Positions 44,979 to 54,104 of a stretch of 64,000 nucleotides of DNA are shown piece after piece. The first letter of the stretch is position 1, and each line of letters opens with the position of its first letter. A program made the position numbers and the translations under genes. Below the pieces are notes generated by a model, which saw nothing but the letters and a program-made list of their open reading frames with translations, was not told where the DNA came from and made no database searches. Source of the stretch: Mucilaginibacter sp. L3T2-6 (lineage in GTDB: Bacteria; Bacteroidota; Bacteroidia; Sphingobacteriales; Sphingobacteriaceae); contig NZ_JAUMKC010000003.1 of assembly GCF_030519355.1 (NCBI RefSeq), positions 1 to 64,000 of the forward strand. Direction: 5' to 3'.

Positions 44979-47900
44979 TTAAAAGTGAGCCCTTACGCCA
45001 AGGGAATAAGTGTGAACGGGCCGGATAGTGGAAGTCCCGTAAACGTAATCGGGGTCCAGGCTGTCTTTGTTCGCGCGCCAGAGCAGGCCCAGGTTGCTGG
45101 CATACGCATAAAACGTGATCTTGCCCAAGGTCCAGGAGAAGCGTACATCCTGCAGGCGGATGTTATCGCCTTTGTCCACCAGTATACTAGACCCCAGGTA
45201 GGCCGCGTCGCGGCTACCGACGCCGGTGAGAGACAGGGAGGGTACGCTGGTCTGCTGTTCGTCGCCGGGTTTTTGCCAGCGCTTATCAAAGTCGCGGTGC
45301 CCGCTCCAATTATTGATCAGGTCGCTATAGGAAATGGAGCTGCGGTGGAAATAGTAGCCGAACTTATAGGTGATATTGGCGCTCAGGCTGAACTGCTTCC
45401 AGGTGACGGTATTCATCACCGAGCCGAACACCGGCGGCAGCGCAGGGCCGTTATAAACCAGATCCTTCACCGTCGCATTGGCGGCGATGGCGGCGTAGTC
45501 TTTGCTGGGCGCGCCGTTCAAATAGACCACCGGGTCGCCGGTGGCCGGGTCCAGGCCGGCCCATTTATAGCTGTAGATGCCCAGCACCGGTTTCCCCGCC
45601 AGCGGCGGGGAATTGGGTGAGAGGTAAGCGCTGACCGGGCTGGTATACTGGTATTTGGTGACCTTATCGGTTACATAGCTGAATAGGAAGCGGGTTTGCC
45701 AGCCGATGGCTCCTTTTATGTTGACGGTATTTAATTCAATGTCCAGGCCATGGCCCGCAATGGATGAGCTGTTGAGGCTGTAGCTGTACCGGTCGCTGAC
45801 AAAAAACCCGGTGGTCGGGTCGAGCGCGACGCTGCCGATCTGGTCGGTGCCTTTTTTGGTGAAATAATCGAGGCTGCCGCTCAGCCGGTTGTTCTTTGTT
45901 TCAAAATCCAGACCGATGTTGAGCGTTTTCACTTTTTCCCAGTGCAGGTCGGGGTTGGGCGGGGTCAGGATGATCGCAGCCGGCTGGTTGGTGTACGGGT
46001 CGGTGGCATAAACGGCGGTGGTGAACGCGGTGACGGTCTTGTTGACATTGCCGGTCACGCCGTAGCTCGCCCGCAGCTTCAGGTAGGGCAGCCAGTCCAT
46101 GTGGTAGAAGCTTTCTTTGCTGGCTTCCCAGGCACCGCCAAAGGAATATAACGGCACGCCCTTCTGGTTGGCGTTCACGCCGAACAGGTTCGATTCGTCC
46201 TTCCGGGCGCTGGCCGATAAAAAATACCGCCCCGCATAATTATAGTTCGCGTTCAGGTAGGCTGACACGTACCGGTCGGTCTGGTCGCTGAGATTGGCGA
46301 CATAGGGGATGGTCAGCGAATTGCCGCTCGGGTTAATGGTATAATAGTTCGTATAGTCGACGGGCTGGCTGACCAGGATATCCGGGTCATAACCGTAAAG
46401 CCGGGACGTCATACTGCGCGTATGCGTATCGCGCACCTCCGCCCCGGCCAGCACGTTCAGCTGGTGCCGCTCCCCGAAGACATGGCCGTAGTTCAGCTGG
46501 AAGCGGCCCGAGCGCGCATCCAGCGCCCCGTGCTGGCTGTCGAGGATGCCCGCATCCGGCACGATATACTGGTTGCCCGGCTGGGTAAATTCGTTGATGA
46601 GGTTGCGGGTGTAATACGTATCCCTGCTGTACAAAAAGCTGCCGTTCCGGTCCGCATGCTGGTACTGGTACAAGGCCTCGGCGCTTAGGTCCCGGAAGAC
46701 ATCATACTTCAGGTTGAACTTCAGCCGCACATCATTGCTGCCGGACACATTGTCCGCCAGTCCCAGTTCCGCCACAGGCCGGTACTGCCAGTCCAGGAAA
46801 CCGTTGCCCTGCGCGGCCCCTGAAAACGACAAAGGGTAATCTTTGGCCACCGCGCCCGCCAGCTGCGCATAGGGGTACAGCGTCTTCCCGCCGCCGCTGT
46901 TAATGCCGCTATAGCCGGGATTATCATTCACCCCATGCGTGGAACTGTACGACAGGTCTGCCCCGGCCATTAAATTCTTCAGCAGCCTGAAATTGCTGAC
47001 CGCATGCAGCGTATAGCGGTTATCCGAATTGCCAACAAGATTTGACCGGTTGTCATCAAAACCGCCGGAAACCAAATAGTTGTAGCGCTCCCCGCCACCA
47101 TCCAGGCTCAAACTGTATTGCTGGCTCAGACTTTTCCGGTAAAAGTATTTGCCAAAATCGTTGCGGACATCGATTTTGCTTAACGCAGCTAATTTCGTTT
47201 GCAGGTCCGCATCGCTGAGCTGCCCGTCCCGGTTTTGGATCATCAGCTCCACCGCCGGGCTCAGCACCGGCTTCGCCGGGTCGTTCTCCGCCGCCGAATA
47301 AAAGCCCGCTTGGAACAATTGCTGCTCTACCCCGATAAAATCCGCCGAAGGCAAAAACGCCGGGTTGTAGAACAGGTCCGGCTTCCCGCCCGCCGTCCAG
47401 CTGGCATTGAACGAAAGATGCGCCGGACGGTTGTATTTCCCGTGTTTGGTCGTCACCACAATGACCCCATTGCCGGCCCTTGCCCCCCAGATGGCCGAAG
47501 CCGCGGCATCCTTCAAAACGGTGATGTTCTCTACATCGTTCGGGTTCAGGTCATGCAGGTCCCCTTCAAAAGGAAAATTATCGACCACCACCAAAGGGGA
47601 ATTGTCCGACAAGATCGTGCTCCGGCCCCGGACGCTCAGCTGCTGATGCCCCGGAGCGCGGTTATCGAATGCGAGCGACGGGGTGATGCCGTCCAGCCGG
47701 GCGGTGAGGTCGGTTGCAGGGTTCCTTTCGATCAATTCTTTGCTGACGGCGCCGTAAGCGCCGGTAGCCTGCTTCCGGCTGACCTGCTGGTAGCCGGAGG
47801 AAACCGTAACTTCCTTCAGCTGGCTTTCATCAGGGCTTAAAATAATGGCGGTCAGGGTCACGGTATCGGTGATATCGACGAGGCGGGGCACATAACCGGT

Positions 47901-48113
47901 AAAGGTGATTTCCAGCATGCCCTGTTTGCGGGGAACGTCGAGGTTAAACAGGCCGCGGGTATCGGTATGCGTACCTGCATTGGTGCCGGCGAGTTTAACG
48001 GTGGCGCCGGGCAGCGGCCGGTGGTCTTCGGTAAGCACGCGGCCGCGAACGGTGATTTGCGCAGTGGCGCAAAAGCCGCAGGTAATTAATAAAAACAGCA
48101 GTAAAATTCTCAT
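44979..48113 (-). CDS. SusC/RagA-family TonB-dependent transporter
   Basis: About 1044 aa from the ATG at 48113 (MRILLLFLLITCGFCATAQ; frame open to 48173). Signal peptide, carboxypeptidase-regulatory-like domain (~20-100, TVRGRVLTEDHRPLPGATV), plug (VSVSSGYQQV-type EVTVSSGYQQVSRKQATGAYG; VRGRSTILSDNSPLVVVDN) and a 22-strand barrel to the end. It imports ligands with energy from TonB. The TlpA-like gene stops 20 bases upstream. Confidence 0.93.
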   Translation of the reverse strand: MRILLLFLLITCGFCATAQITVRGRVLTEDHRPLPGATVKLAGTNAGTHTDTRGLFNLDVPRKQGMLEITFTGYVPRLVDITDTVTLTAIILSPDESQLKEVTVSSGYQQVSRKQATGAYGAVSKELIERNPATDLTARLDGITPSLAFDNRAPGHQQLSVRGRSTILSDNSPLVVVDNFPFEGDLHDLNPNDVENITVLKDAAASAIWGARAGNGVIVVTTKHGKYNRPAHLSFNASWTAGGKPDLFYNPAFLPSADFIGVEQQLFQAGFYSAAENDPAKPVLSPAVELMIQNRDGQLSDADLQTKLAALSKIDVRNDFGKYFYRKSLSQQYSLSLDGGGERYNYLVSGGFDDNRSNLVGNSDNRYTLHAVSNFRLLKNLMAGADLSYSSTHGVNDNPGYSGINSGGGKTLYPYAQLAGAVAKDYPLSFSGAAQGNGFLDWQYRPVAELGLADNVSGSNDVRLKFNLKYDVFRDLSAEALYQYQHADRNGSFLYSRDTYYTRNLINEFTQPGNQYIVPDAGILDSQHGALDARSGRFQLNYGHVFGERHQLNVLAGAEVRDTHTRSMTSRLYGYDPDILVSQPVDYTNYYTINPSGNSLTIPYVANLSDQTDRYVSAYLNANYNYAGRYFLSASARKDESNLFGVNANQKGVPLYSFGGAWEASKESFYHMDWLPYLKLRASYGVTGNVNKTVTAFTTAVYATDPYTNQPAAIILTPPNPDLHWEKVKTLNIGLDFETKNNRLSGSLDYFTKKGTDQIGSVALDPTTGFFVSDRYSYSLNSSSIAGHGLDIELNTVNIKGAIGWQTRFLFSYVTDKVTKYQYTSPVSAYLSPNSPPLAGKPVLGIYSYKWAGLDPATGDPVVYLNGAPSKDYAAIAANATVKDLVYNGPALPPVFGSVMNTVTWKQFSLSANITYKFGYYFHRSSISYSDLINNWSGHRDFDKRWQKPGDEQQTSVPSLSLTGVGSRDAAYLGSSILVDKGDNIRLQDVRFSWTLGKITFYAYASNLGLLWRANKDSLDPDYVYGTSTIRPVHTYSLGVRAHF

Positions 48114-48132
48114 ATCAAATGGTTGCTTAGGT

Positions 48133-49434
48133 TTATTGGATGGTTTGGGCTGGACGGATAACGAGGATATCAACAGGTCTTTTTTTGACGTTCAGGTCAA
48201 GCCCGGATCTGCGCAGTTCTTTTTGCAGGGCGGCGAGATCGCTGAGATCGCACCTGAGCTGCAGGTCAATGGGTTTTTCGTATCCCGTTTCGTTTATATA
48301 GGGTGTGAGTAATTTCCGGAAGCGCTGTGCGATGTCCATATCGAGGCTGCTGATGCCGAGATTGCGGAGGGTCAGTCCTTTGGCGGTTTCGGAAAAAAGG
48401 GGTTCGCCGCCTTTGCTTTCGATAGCCGCTGTGCCGGGTATGCGGGAAAGGACGAGGCAGTCCTGTTCGCGTTTTTCCAGGGCTGCGCGGATATGGTAGC
48501 GGGCGCCGAAATAGCGGTTGAGGTCGGTGGCCATGACCTCGCTGATGTCGCCGGTGAAGCCGGGGGGCAGGGTGAGCTGGTAGCTGTAGCCGTATTGTTT
48601 GATCCACTCGTGGAAGCCGGGGCCGCCGCCCTGGTCGATGATGCGCTTCAGGGAATCGGGCAGTTCGACGGAACAGCGGTTGGCGAGGTCGAACATGGGG
48701 TCTTTCCTGATGAAGGCCTGCTGGTACAGGGCGAGCGGGGAATGGTTGAGGGCGACGGCAATGATCTTTTCGGGGGTCCTTTGGAATCCTTCGGGGGAGC
48801 TGACGCCGGGCAGGTACGGGGTAATGACGGACTGGAAGACGACCTCGCCTTTGCCGTTGCCGTTGGCGAGCAGGGGCTGGAGGGGGTCGAGGCTGAGATC
48901 GTCTTTGCGCTGGGCGATGCTGTCGGTGTGGCCGTCAAGGGCTTTTTGGATGGCCGCTGCGCTGACGTCTTCGCCGTAGGTCATGGCGATGACGGCGCCG
49001 TTCCTGATCCATACTTCAAAGGGTATGGAATTATGGGGAAAAAGTGCGCTGAGCAGGTAATCGTCGGTGATGGAAGGCAGGCGGAGGGCGTTCTTTTTAA
49101 AGAAGGCCTGGACGGTTTTGCTTTTTTCGCGGGTGACGAGCAGGAACTGGATTTTGCCCGCAAACTGGTTTTGCAGGGTGTCGTATTTGGGGAGGAGGTG
49201 CAGGCAGGGGGTGCAGTAGGTGCCCCAAAAATCGAGGATGAGGAGCTGGTCGTTAAACTGCGACATCCGGATCTGGTCAGCAGGCTTTCCTCCTGCTTCA
49301 TAATTAAGGAGGCCGGATATTTGCATATCGGGCATTTTATCGCCGGTTTTAAGGGCTTTATAGGTGTTTCCTGGTTGTGCGTATGCCTGGAAGAAAAGGC
49401 ATAGGAAGGCCAGGAGGCTTGTTTTGAGCTTCAT
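48133..49434 (-). CDS. TlpA-like thioredoxin fused to a TIGR03435-like domain
   Basis: A 433-aa exported protein. Signal peptide, then a thioredoxin fold with redox cysteines Cys74 and Cys77 in FWGTYCTPCLHLLPKY (~25-170). A middle segment of ~100 residues follows. The C-terminal part (~330-433) resembles the TIGR03435 family, ending in ALQKELRRSGLDLNVKKRP then VDILVIRPA. The TlpA domain would reduce disulfides in the periplasm. The second domain has no known function. It is upstream of susC in the same operon. Confidence 0.85.
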   Translation of the reverse strand: MKLKTSLLAFLCLFFQAYAQPGNTYKALKTGDKMPDMQISGLLNYEAGGKPADQIRMSQFNDQLLILDFWGTYCTPCLHLLPKYDTLQNQFAGKIQFLLVTREKSKTVQAFFKKNALRLPSITDDYLLSALFPHNSIPFEVWIRNGAVIAMTYGEDVSAAAIQKALDGHTDSIAQRKDDLSLDPLQPLLANGNGKGEVVFQSVITPYLPGVSSPEGFQRTPEKIIAVALNHSPLALYQQAFIRKDPMFDLANRCSVELPDSLKRIIDQGGGPGFHEWIKQYGYSYQLTLPPGFTGDISEVMATDLNRYFGARYHIRAALEKREQDCLVLSRIPGTAAIESKGGEPLFSETAKGLTLRNLGISSLDMDIAQRFRKLLTPYINETGYEKPIDLQLRCDLSDLAALQKELRRSGLDLNVKKRPVDILVIRPAQTIQ

Positions 49435-49480
49435 TTGGTGGTGGTTCGGTAAAATATTCAGTTAGCTTGTCCGGGCCTGT

Positions 49481-49774
49481 TTAGCCGCTGTCATTCGTCT
49501 GGCTCTTTCCGCAGGCGGGGCATCTGCAATTGTCCTCGCGCAGCTCGTGGATGGCGCGGGTGAATGCGATGACCTGGTCGAAGAGGCTGGCGATGTCGGT
49601 TAGGAGGGGTCTTGTCCCGGGGTTTTCCTTTTCTTTGGTTTGGGCACAAAGGATAAATATGTCCATGAGTGCTGTCTCGATGGCTTCGGGGGTGTATTCT
49701 GCAAAGAATACGCGGATCACCTGGTCTGGTGTCCGGGTGCCGAAGTCTTTTATATCGATGATCATAGCGTCCAT
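49481..49774 (-). CDS. Unknown 97-aa protein with C-terminal CxxC
   Basis: A 97-aa cytosolic-looking protein: MIIDIKDFGTRTPDQVIRVFF, helices (ETALMDIFILCAQTKEKE, TDIASLFDQVIAFTRAIHEL) and a C-terminal CRCPACGK that could bind zinc. It lies 46 bases before the TlpA gene on the same strand and is the first gene of the susCD operon. Function unknown. Confidence 0.65.
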   Translation of the reverse strand: MDAMIIDIKDFGTRTPDQVIRVFFAEYTPEAIETALMDIFILCAQTKEKENPGTRPLLTDIASLFDQVIAFTRAIHELREDNCRCPACGKSQTNDSG

Positions 49775-49818
49775 GGTTGTATTTAGGGTTAGGTTTGTGC
49801 CTTGGTGGAAAAGGAAAC

Positions 49819-49875
49819 AAACGGCAACCCCGGTGATGGTTTTAACTATTTAACTGATCGGAGGGGTTGCCGTTT
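49819..49875. terminator. 13-bp inverted repeat after the small peptide ORF
   Basis: AAACGGCAACCCC (49819-49831) and GGGGTTGCCGTTT (49863-49875) are perfectly complementary with a 31-base loop. On the minus strand it follows the 45-aa ORF stop and is followed by a T-rich stretch, so it can end that transcript. Confidence 0.65.
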
Positions 49876-49884
49876 AGGTAGTAT

Positions 49885-50022
49885 TTATACGGGTGATTTG
49901 ATGATGTTCTTGAAGAGGTTTTTAAGGGCGGGGATGAAGGTTCTCAGGTAGAGCAGGCATAATGATGCGGTTCCGGTAAGAGGAAATAATGCCGTGTTGC
50001 TGTGGTTATGGTTTGTGCTCAT
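49885..50022 (-). CDS. Possible small cationic amphipathic peptide (45 aa)
   Basis: From ATG at 50022 the peptide starts MSTNHNHSNTALFPLTG, continues TASLCLLYLRTF and ends in a basic amphipathic helix (IPALKNLFKNIIKSPV). A terminator-like inverted repeat lies directly after the stop. It resembles membrane-active or bacteriocin-like peptides in composition, but no family or leader motif is recognised. The longer frame to 50079 is not preferred. The 45-aa length makes it uncertain that it is translated. Confidence 0.4.
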   Translation of the reverse strand: MSTNHNHSNTALFPLTGTASLCLLYLRTFIPALKNLFKNIIKSPV

Positions 50023-50080
50023 TATTGTTGCATTTAATAACGAGCCTTTTAGAAATGGACCAGCTTTTGTAAAATACAAT

Positions 50081-50275
50081 AGGGCCGGTAACCCGCTCAG
50101 TCAATGCCTCTTGGCTCTGGTAAGCCGCCATTCCTTACGGAATGACTCCAACATTGAACATAAGCGAGCACCGACCCTATATGCATAGGGACCGATACTC
50201 TACTTACACTCGCTGGAAAATTTACCAGATTTAGAGGCGAGGCTCGTAAGCGGTCCATTAAATTAAGAACCGCAA
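50081..50275. ncRNA. Putative structured non-coding element
   Basis: About 195 bases with no convincing gene and several self-complementary parts: CCCTATATGCATAGGG around 50176 (perfect, 16 bp), CATTCCTTACGGAATG around 50130 (arms CATTCC/GGAATG), and GCGGT..ACCGC at its right edge (50250-50273). The composition differs from the A+T-rich flanks. It lies upstream of the 45-aa peptide ORF on the minus strand, so a structured leader or small RNA is possible. Confidence 0.4.
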
Positions 50276-50411
50276 ATATAACTTTTAAATTTGGAGCAAT
50301 TTATACTAAACTTAGCCCCATCATATTATGCTAAAATCGTTTAAAAATTATGATTCGCCATATTAAATGGGTAGTTTTACATATATAATTCTTTTAACAA
50401 ATTCAACTAAA

Positions 50412-50810
50412 ATGCAAGCAAACAGGGATATAGAATTTAATGTATTGGAAAATAATGCAATTGGTAGAAATTTGGCTCGATTTAGAAAATTTAAGGAAAA
50501 AAAAGCTTTAGAAGTAGCAGATTACATCGGAATTGGGGAAGCTGCCTATACCAAATATGAAAGAGGTGAAAGTAAAATCACTGTTGAGCTAATCCAAAAA
50601 GTATCGGAATATTTAAATATTGACCCATTGCAATTATTAACGACAAATGAAGGTCATGTGGTCGAAAATGTGAGCAATTCACCCTTTGCAATTAATGGAA
50701 CTGTACAAACGACAAACGACGCCCAAAATCAAGCTATACTGACATTGATTGATAGTGTCGTAGAGATGAATAAAAGAATATTGGAACTTTTAGAAAGAAG
50801 TAGGAAATAA
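50412..50810 (+). CDS. XRE-family helix-turn-helix regulator (132 aa)
   Basis: From the ATG at 50412 (MQANRDIEFNVLENNAIG; frame open to 50367). The HTH domain has LARFRKFKEKKALEVADYIG, then IGEAAYTKYERGESKITVEL as the recognition part. A C-terminal segment (NSPFAINGTVQTTNDAQNQ) and a coiled helix (VVEMNKRILELLERSRK) follow, probably for dimerisation. The gene is clearly more A+T rich than the neighbouring cargo, so it may come from a different source. A hairpin follows. Confidence 0.8.
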   Translation: MQANRDIEFNVLENNAIGRNLARFRKFKEKKALEVADYIGIGEAAYTKYERGESKITVELIQKVSEYLNIDPLQLLTTNEGHVVENVSNSPFAINGTVQTTNDAQNQAILTLIDSVVEMNKRILELLERSRK

Positions 50811-50846
50811 CAAGATGGTTGCCTGCTTGGTGCATTAAGAATAAGA

Positions 50847-50871
50847 AAGCCCTGGCTTATTGCCGGGGCTT
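50847..50871 (+). terminator. Hairpin after the XRE gene
   Basis: AAGCCCTGGC pairs with GCCGGGGCTT with one mismatch and a 5-base loop, 37 bases after the stop, followed by a T-rich run. Confidence 0.55.
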
Positions 50872-51068
50872 CATTCTATTATTTTATACAAATATCCTAA
50901 TTTAATAGGAAAAGTTTGGTCTGAGTGATATAAGTTCGCCAATTGATTAATGAATACCTCAAAGAGCTGAGGCTTCATTACCCGATAATGTTCAGTTATC
51001 CTTTGTTAACGGTAGAGAATGTTTAGTTTGACAATTCAAGATATTCAGTCATCTTTTTAATAATTAAA

Positions 51069-51281
51069 TCAGTTGGCCTGTTTAACACTTTGATTCGAGT
51101 CGAGTTTGGGAAACTGCAAATTCGTCCCCAGAATGGACATAATTCTAACTATTGGATGGATAAACTTAAAAACATTTTCGCAATCAAAATTGAGAGCTTG
51201 AAGGTTCGAGTCTTGTTGGGCTAGCCCGAAAGGACTAATCTCGAACCGCCTGATAGATTCAATGCGCGTTTTATCAGGCAT
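51069..51281 (-). pseudogene. Possible recombinase tail relic with tRNA-like end
   Basis: A 70-aa frame reads DKTRIESIRRFE, then GLAQQDSNLQ. The layout parallels the recombinase end at 14.9 kb (SGIPELNLDF then GSRIELPTL), including a hairpin in the coding DNA (CCTGATA..TATCAGG). Such DSNLQ/RIELPTL endings typically come from reading a tRNA gene backwards. It may be an old integration junction, but no full tRNA folds here. Confidence 0.25.
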
Positions 51282-51428
51282 TTAGCAAAATTAAATTGGT
51301 TTGAGAATTGGATAAGTCCGGCTCGGTTTGTTCGGGTACTAAATACTTGCGCCGAAATAAATCAGATTATAATATAAGTTTATACTTATCGATTAGAAAT
51401 TCGTTAACTTCTTGTGGAGATTCCGCTC

Positions 51429-51510
51429 AAACTGACCACCTGATTCCGATTTAAAGTGACCAGGGTATTCCGGACCAAAGTGACCACCTGATTCCGGAGC
51501 AAAGTGACCA
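51429..51510. repeat. Four 24-bp direct repeats (IS21-like element end)
   Basis: AAAGTGACCA (first copy AAACTGACCA) recurs at 51429, 51453, 51477 and 51501 with exact 24-base spacing, with CCTGATTCCG or GGTATTCCG between. Multiple spaced TGACCAC repeats are typical of IS21-family termini. No istA or istB gene remains beside them. The overlapping frame 51393-51656 on the minus strand, which reads GGHF-PE repeats, is a consequence of this DNA. Confidence 0.6.
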
Positions 51511-52310
51511 CCCCCTTTTTTTGTTTTATGCTTTAGATTCCGGCTGTCCTGTTTAAATGCCAAGTACCGTTTCCGGAGGAACGAGTTGACCGGAAGCCTC
51601 ATTAGGTATGCGAAGTCGCTCTGGAATGCCTCTATTAAAGCGATAACGGCCATCACCAGCAGGACATACCAGGTAGCTTACCCAAAGTGTTAAGCTTCAA
51701 AAAAAATAAAGATGTTATAGCTGGAGGAGCACCAGGCTAAATGGAAATCGGTAAATAATTATCTTTGTTTATGCTGCTAAAGCATGAGTTGCGTTTCTTT
51801 GCCAGCAAACAGATGGTCAGTTTTGCCACGGAATAGGGTGTAACATATCTCCGAAACGCCCACGAATCATTAAGTAAGGCAAAAATCAAGATTGAAATTT
51901 TAATTTTTGCCTTTATTTTAAATATTTGCTCTAATGCAAATCCCATATTTGTGTTGTCGGACTCTAAGAACTCATAAACACTCAGTTTAAATTAAAACAA
52001 CTGGAATAATTTAACTAGGCTGCCTTGTATTTAACTTGTGGTATCGGACGATTATTAAAATTTGTACCTGCAATAGTATTCGTTATTTTTTTAATAATTT
52101 TCAGGAAGCAAGCCATGTTTTGGTCAGACCAAAACGCTGGTCGGAACACACTCTCGAACTTTGAATAACCACTTCGTTAACAGATAATCTAATTGCATTG
52201 CTAAAGTGTAACAATCAAAAATAGATAACTATTTATTATCGGTATTAATAACGTCGTTTCTGTTTTGGATAACAAAACAGACCGGTGAATTTATGCCCTG
52301 AGCCAAAAAT
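51511..52310. other. A+T-rich stretch without a supportable gene
   Basis: Only short frames without recognisable motifs. A minus-strand segment at 51530-51656 reads VIALIEAFQSDFAYLMRLP but cannot be assigned. I see no RNA gene or clear repeats here. Confidence 0.4.
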
Positions 52311-52601
52311 GTGTTAAGAACTAAGATCCACCTGGCTGCCCATGGAAATAAAGCGTCCCGGATCTCACCCGGAACGCCTGGATCAACTAAATTTCGCTAT
52401 CGTGCCGGAAAGCAAAGCCTGCGCACGCCGCATCCAGGCCTGGCCGGCGCCTTTATAATGATTGACCAGGGTGCTGCCGTCAACTTTGCAAAAGTTGCGG
52501 CAGCCTGCCAGTCCGGGGTATCCCGTCCGGCCGGCAGCAATCAGAATTTAATACGATTATTGATCAAAATAGTACGCGTCATTCCTAGCGTAGGCTTTTA
52601 A
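52311..52601 (+). pseudogene. Possible DUF6262-like element fragment
   Basis: A 96-aa frame contains MIDQGAAVNFAKVAAA, GVSRPAGSNQNLIRLLI. This resembles the N-terminal [IV]NFxxVAxxAGVSRxWLY pattern of DUF6262 proteins of Tn554-type transposons, but the Trp-Leu-Tyr part is lost. The frame runs into the 3' end of the permease relic on the other strand. Read as a decayed fragment. Confidence 0.3.
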
Positions 52602-54104
52602 CCGGATCGTCAATGCCGCTTTGAGGCTATGATAACTTGCAGTCAGCAAAGTGATTATGACCGTGCCTGCTCCCGTCAGCGCAAATACCCACCAGGACAG
52701 ACCGGTACGGTAAGTATATGGCTGCAGCCATTGGTGCATGAGATACCAGGAAACCGGTACGGCGATCAGCAGGGCGATACTCACCAGCAGGACAAACTCT
52801 TTAGATAACAGGCCCCAGATCCCCGCTACCGAGGCGCCCAGTACCTTCCGGACACCGATCTCTTTGATACGCTGTTCGGCCACAAAGGATGCGACGCCGA
52901 ATAAGCCGAAGCAGGAGATGAAGATCGCGAGCCCTGCGAATAGGAAAGCCAGTTTCCCGGTGCGTTCTTCTGCCAGGAATTTTTGCGCGTACTCGCTGTC
53001 CGCAAATTTGTAATTAAAAGGTGCTTCCGGCGCGAATTTCTTGAACACCGTTTCGATGCCTGCGAGCGACCGGGAAACTGGCATGCCGGCTTTCAGTTTA
53101 AAAATGATCACATTGAAGGATCGTTCCCGGTCATCCATCAAAAAGACGACGGGGGTAACCGGCTCGAAAGGCGAATTCATCACTATGTCTTTCACTACCC
53201 CCAGTACCTTCCAGTCTTTACCATGCCATTTGATGGTTTCGCCTACCGGCTGCTTCAGCCCCATTTGCCTGATGGCGGCCTCGTTAAACAGGAAACCTGC
53301 CGAATCAGTCAGCAATTCTTTTGAGAAATTCCGGCCCTCCTTCATCTTCCAGCCGACCACACTGCCGAAATCCGGATCGATCAGCACGGTGCCGAACACC
53401 TCCAGGCGGTTGGGATCTTTGCCTCGCCAGCTCAGGTTGTCTGCGGACGACCATGTTCCGGTGGTTGGGTTGACCGAGGCGGTGACGCCGGATACCTCGC
53501 CTGTGTTCAGCAGTTCCTGGCTAAAAGCGCAGTACGCCCTGATCCCGTTATAAGGGATCATGACCAGGTTGTCCCGGTCATAGCCGACCGGCCTGTCCCT
53601 GGCGAATTCGATTTGTTTAAAAACCACGATGGTTCCGGTAATGATGGTGACGGAAACGGCAAATTGGATGACCACCAGCACCTTGCGTGGCAGAGACGCC
53701 GACGGCCACGCCTTAAAAGTGCCTTTCAGTACCCTGACCGCGTTAAAGGATGACAGGTAGATGGCCGGGTAACTGCCTGCCACCAGTCCGGTGAGGAAGC
53801 AAAAGCAAATGCAGGCCAGCCAGAACAGCGGGTCATTCCAGATCAGGTGCAGCTGCTTGCCGGAAATATCATTAAACAGGGGCAGGCTAAGCCAGGCCAA
53901 AAGCACGGCGAGCACAAAGGATAACGCAACGATTAAAAAAGATTCGCTCAGGAACTGCAAGACGAGCTGTGCGCGCAGGGAGCCGATAGCCTTACGGATG
54001 CCGACCTCTTTGGCGCGCTTTTCGCTCCGGGCGGTGCTGAGATTCATAATATTGATACAGGCCAGCAACAGCACGAACAGGCCGCGCAGGTTCTTATTGG
54101 GCAA
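52557..54104 (-). pseudogene. FtsX/MacB-like ABC permease, truncated
   Basis: A ~515-aa remnant of a ~800-aa antimicrobial-peptide-type ABC permease. It begins inside the first FtsX domain (LLLACINIMNLSTARSEKRAKEVGIRKAIG), so the N-terminal ~280 residues are lost. The periplasmic domain and second FtsX domain follow (ERIKEIGVRKVLGAS-like EQRIKEIGVRKVLGASVAGI). Upstream of 54104 the DNA no longer encodes permease. The 3' end is also shifted: the usual DPVKSLR tail is in another frame with a TAG at 52585-52587, while this frame runs on to ..YYFDQ. Confidence 0.8.

Noticed and set aside
48493..49404. Plus-strand frame of 303 aa opposite the TlpA gene
   Set aside because: Low-complexity Gly/Val/Asp sequence antisense to a gene with a signal peptide and CxxC.
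35547..50810. Relaxase or VirD4-like coupling protein among the cargo genes
   Set aside because: No histidine-triad relaxase motif or Walker-type coupling ATPase was found in these genes.
51180..51260. A tRNA gene around GGTTCGAGTC
   Set aside because: The T-arm-like string has no matching acceptor, D or anticodon arms.
51393..51656. Minus-strand 87-aa protein with GGHF repeats
   Set aside because: The repeats come from the 24-bp DNA repeats of an IS end, not from a protein family.
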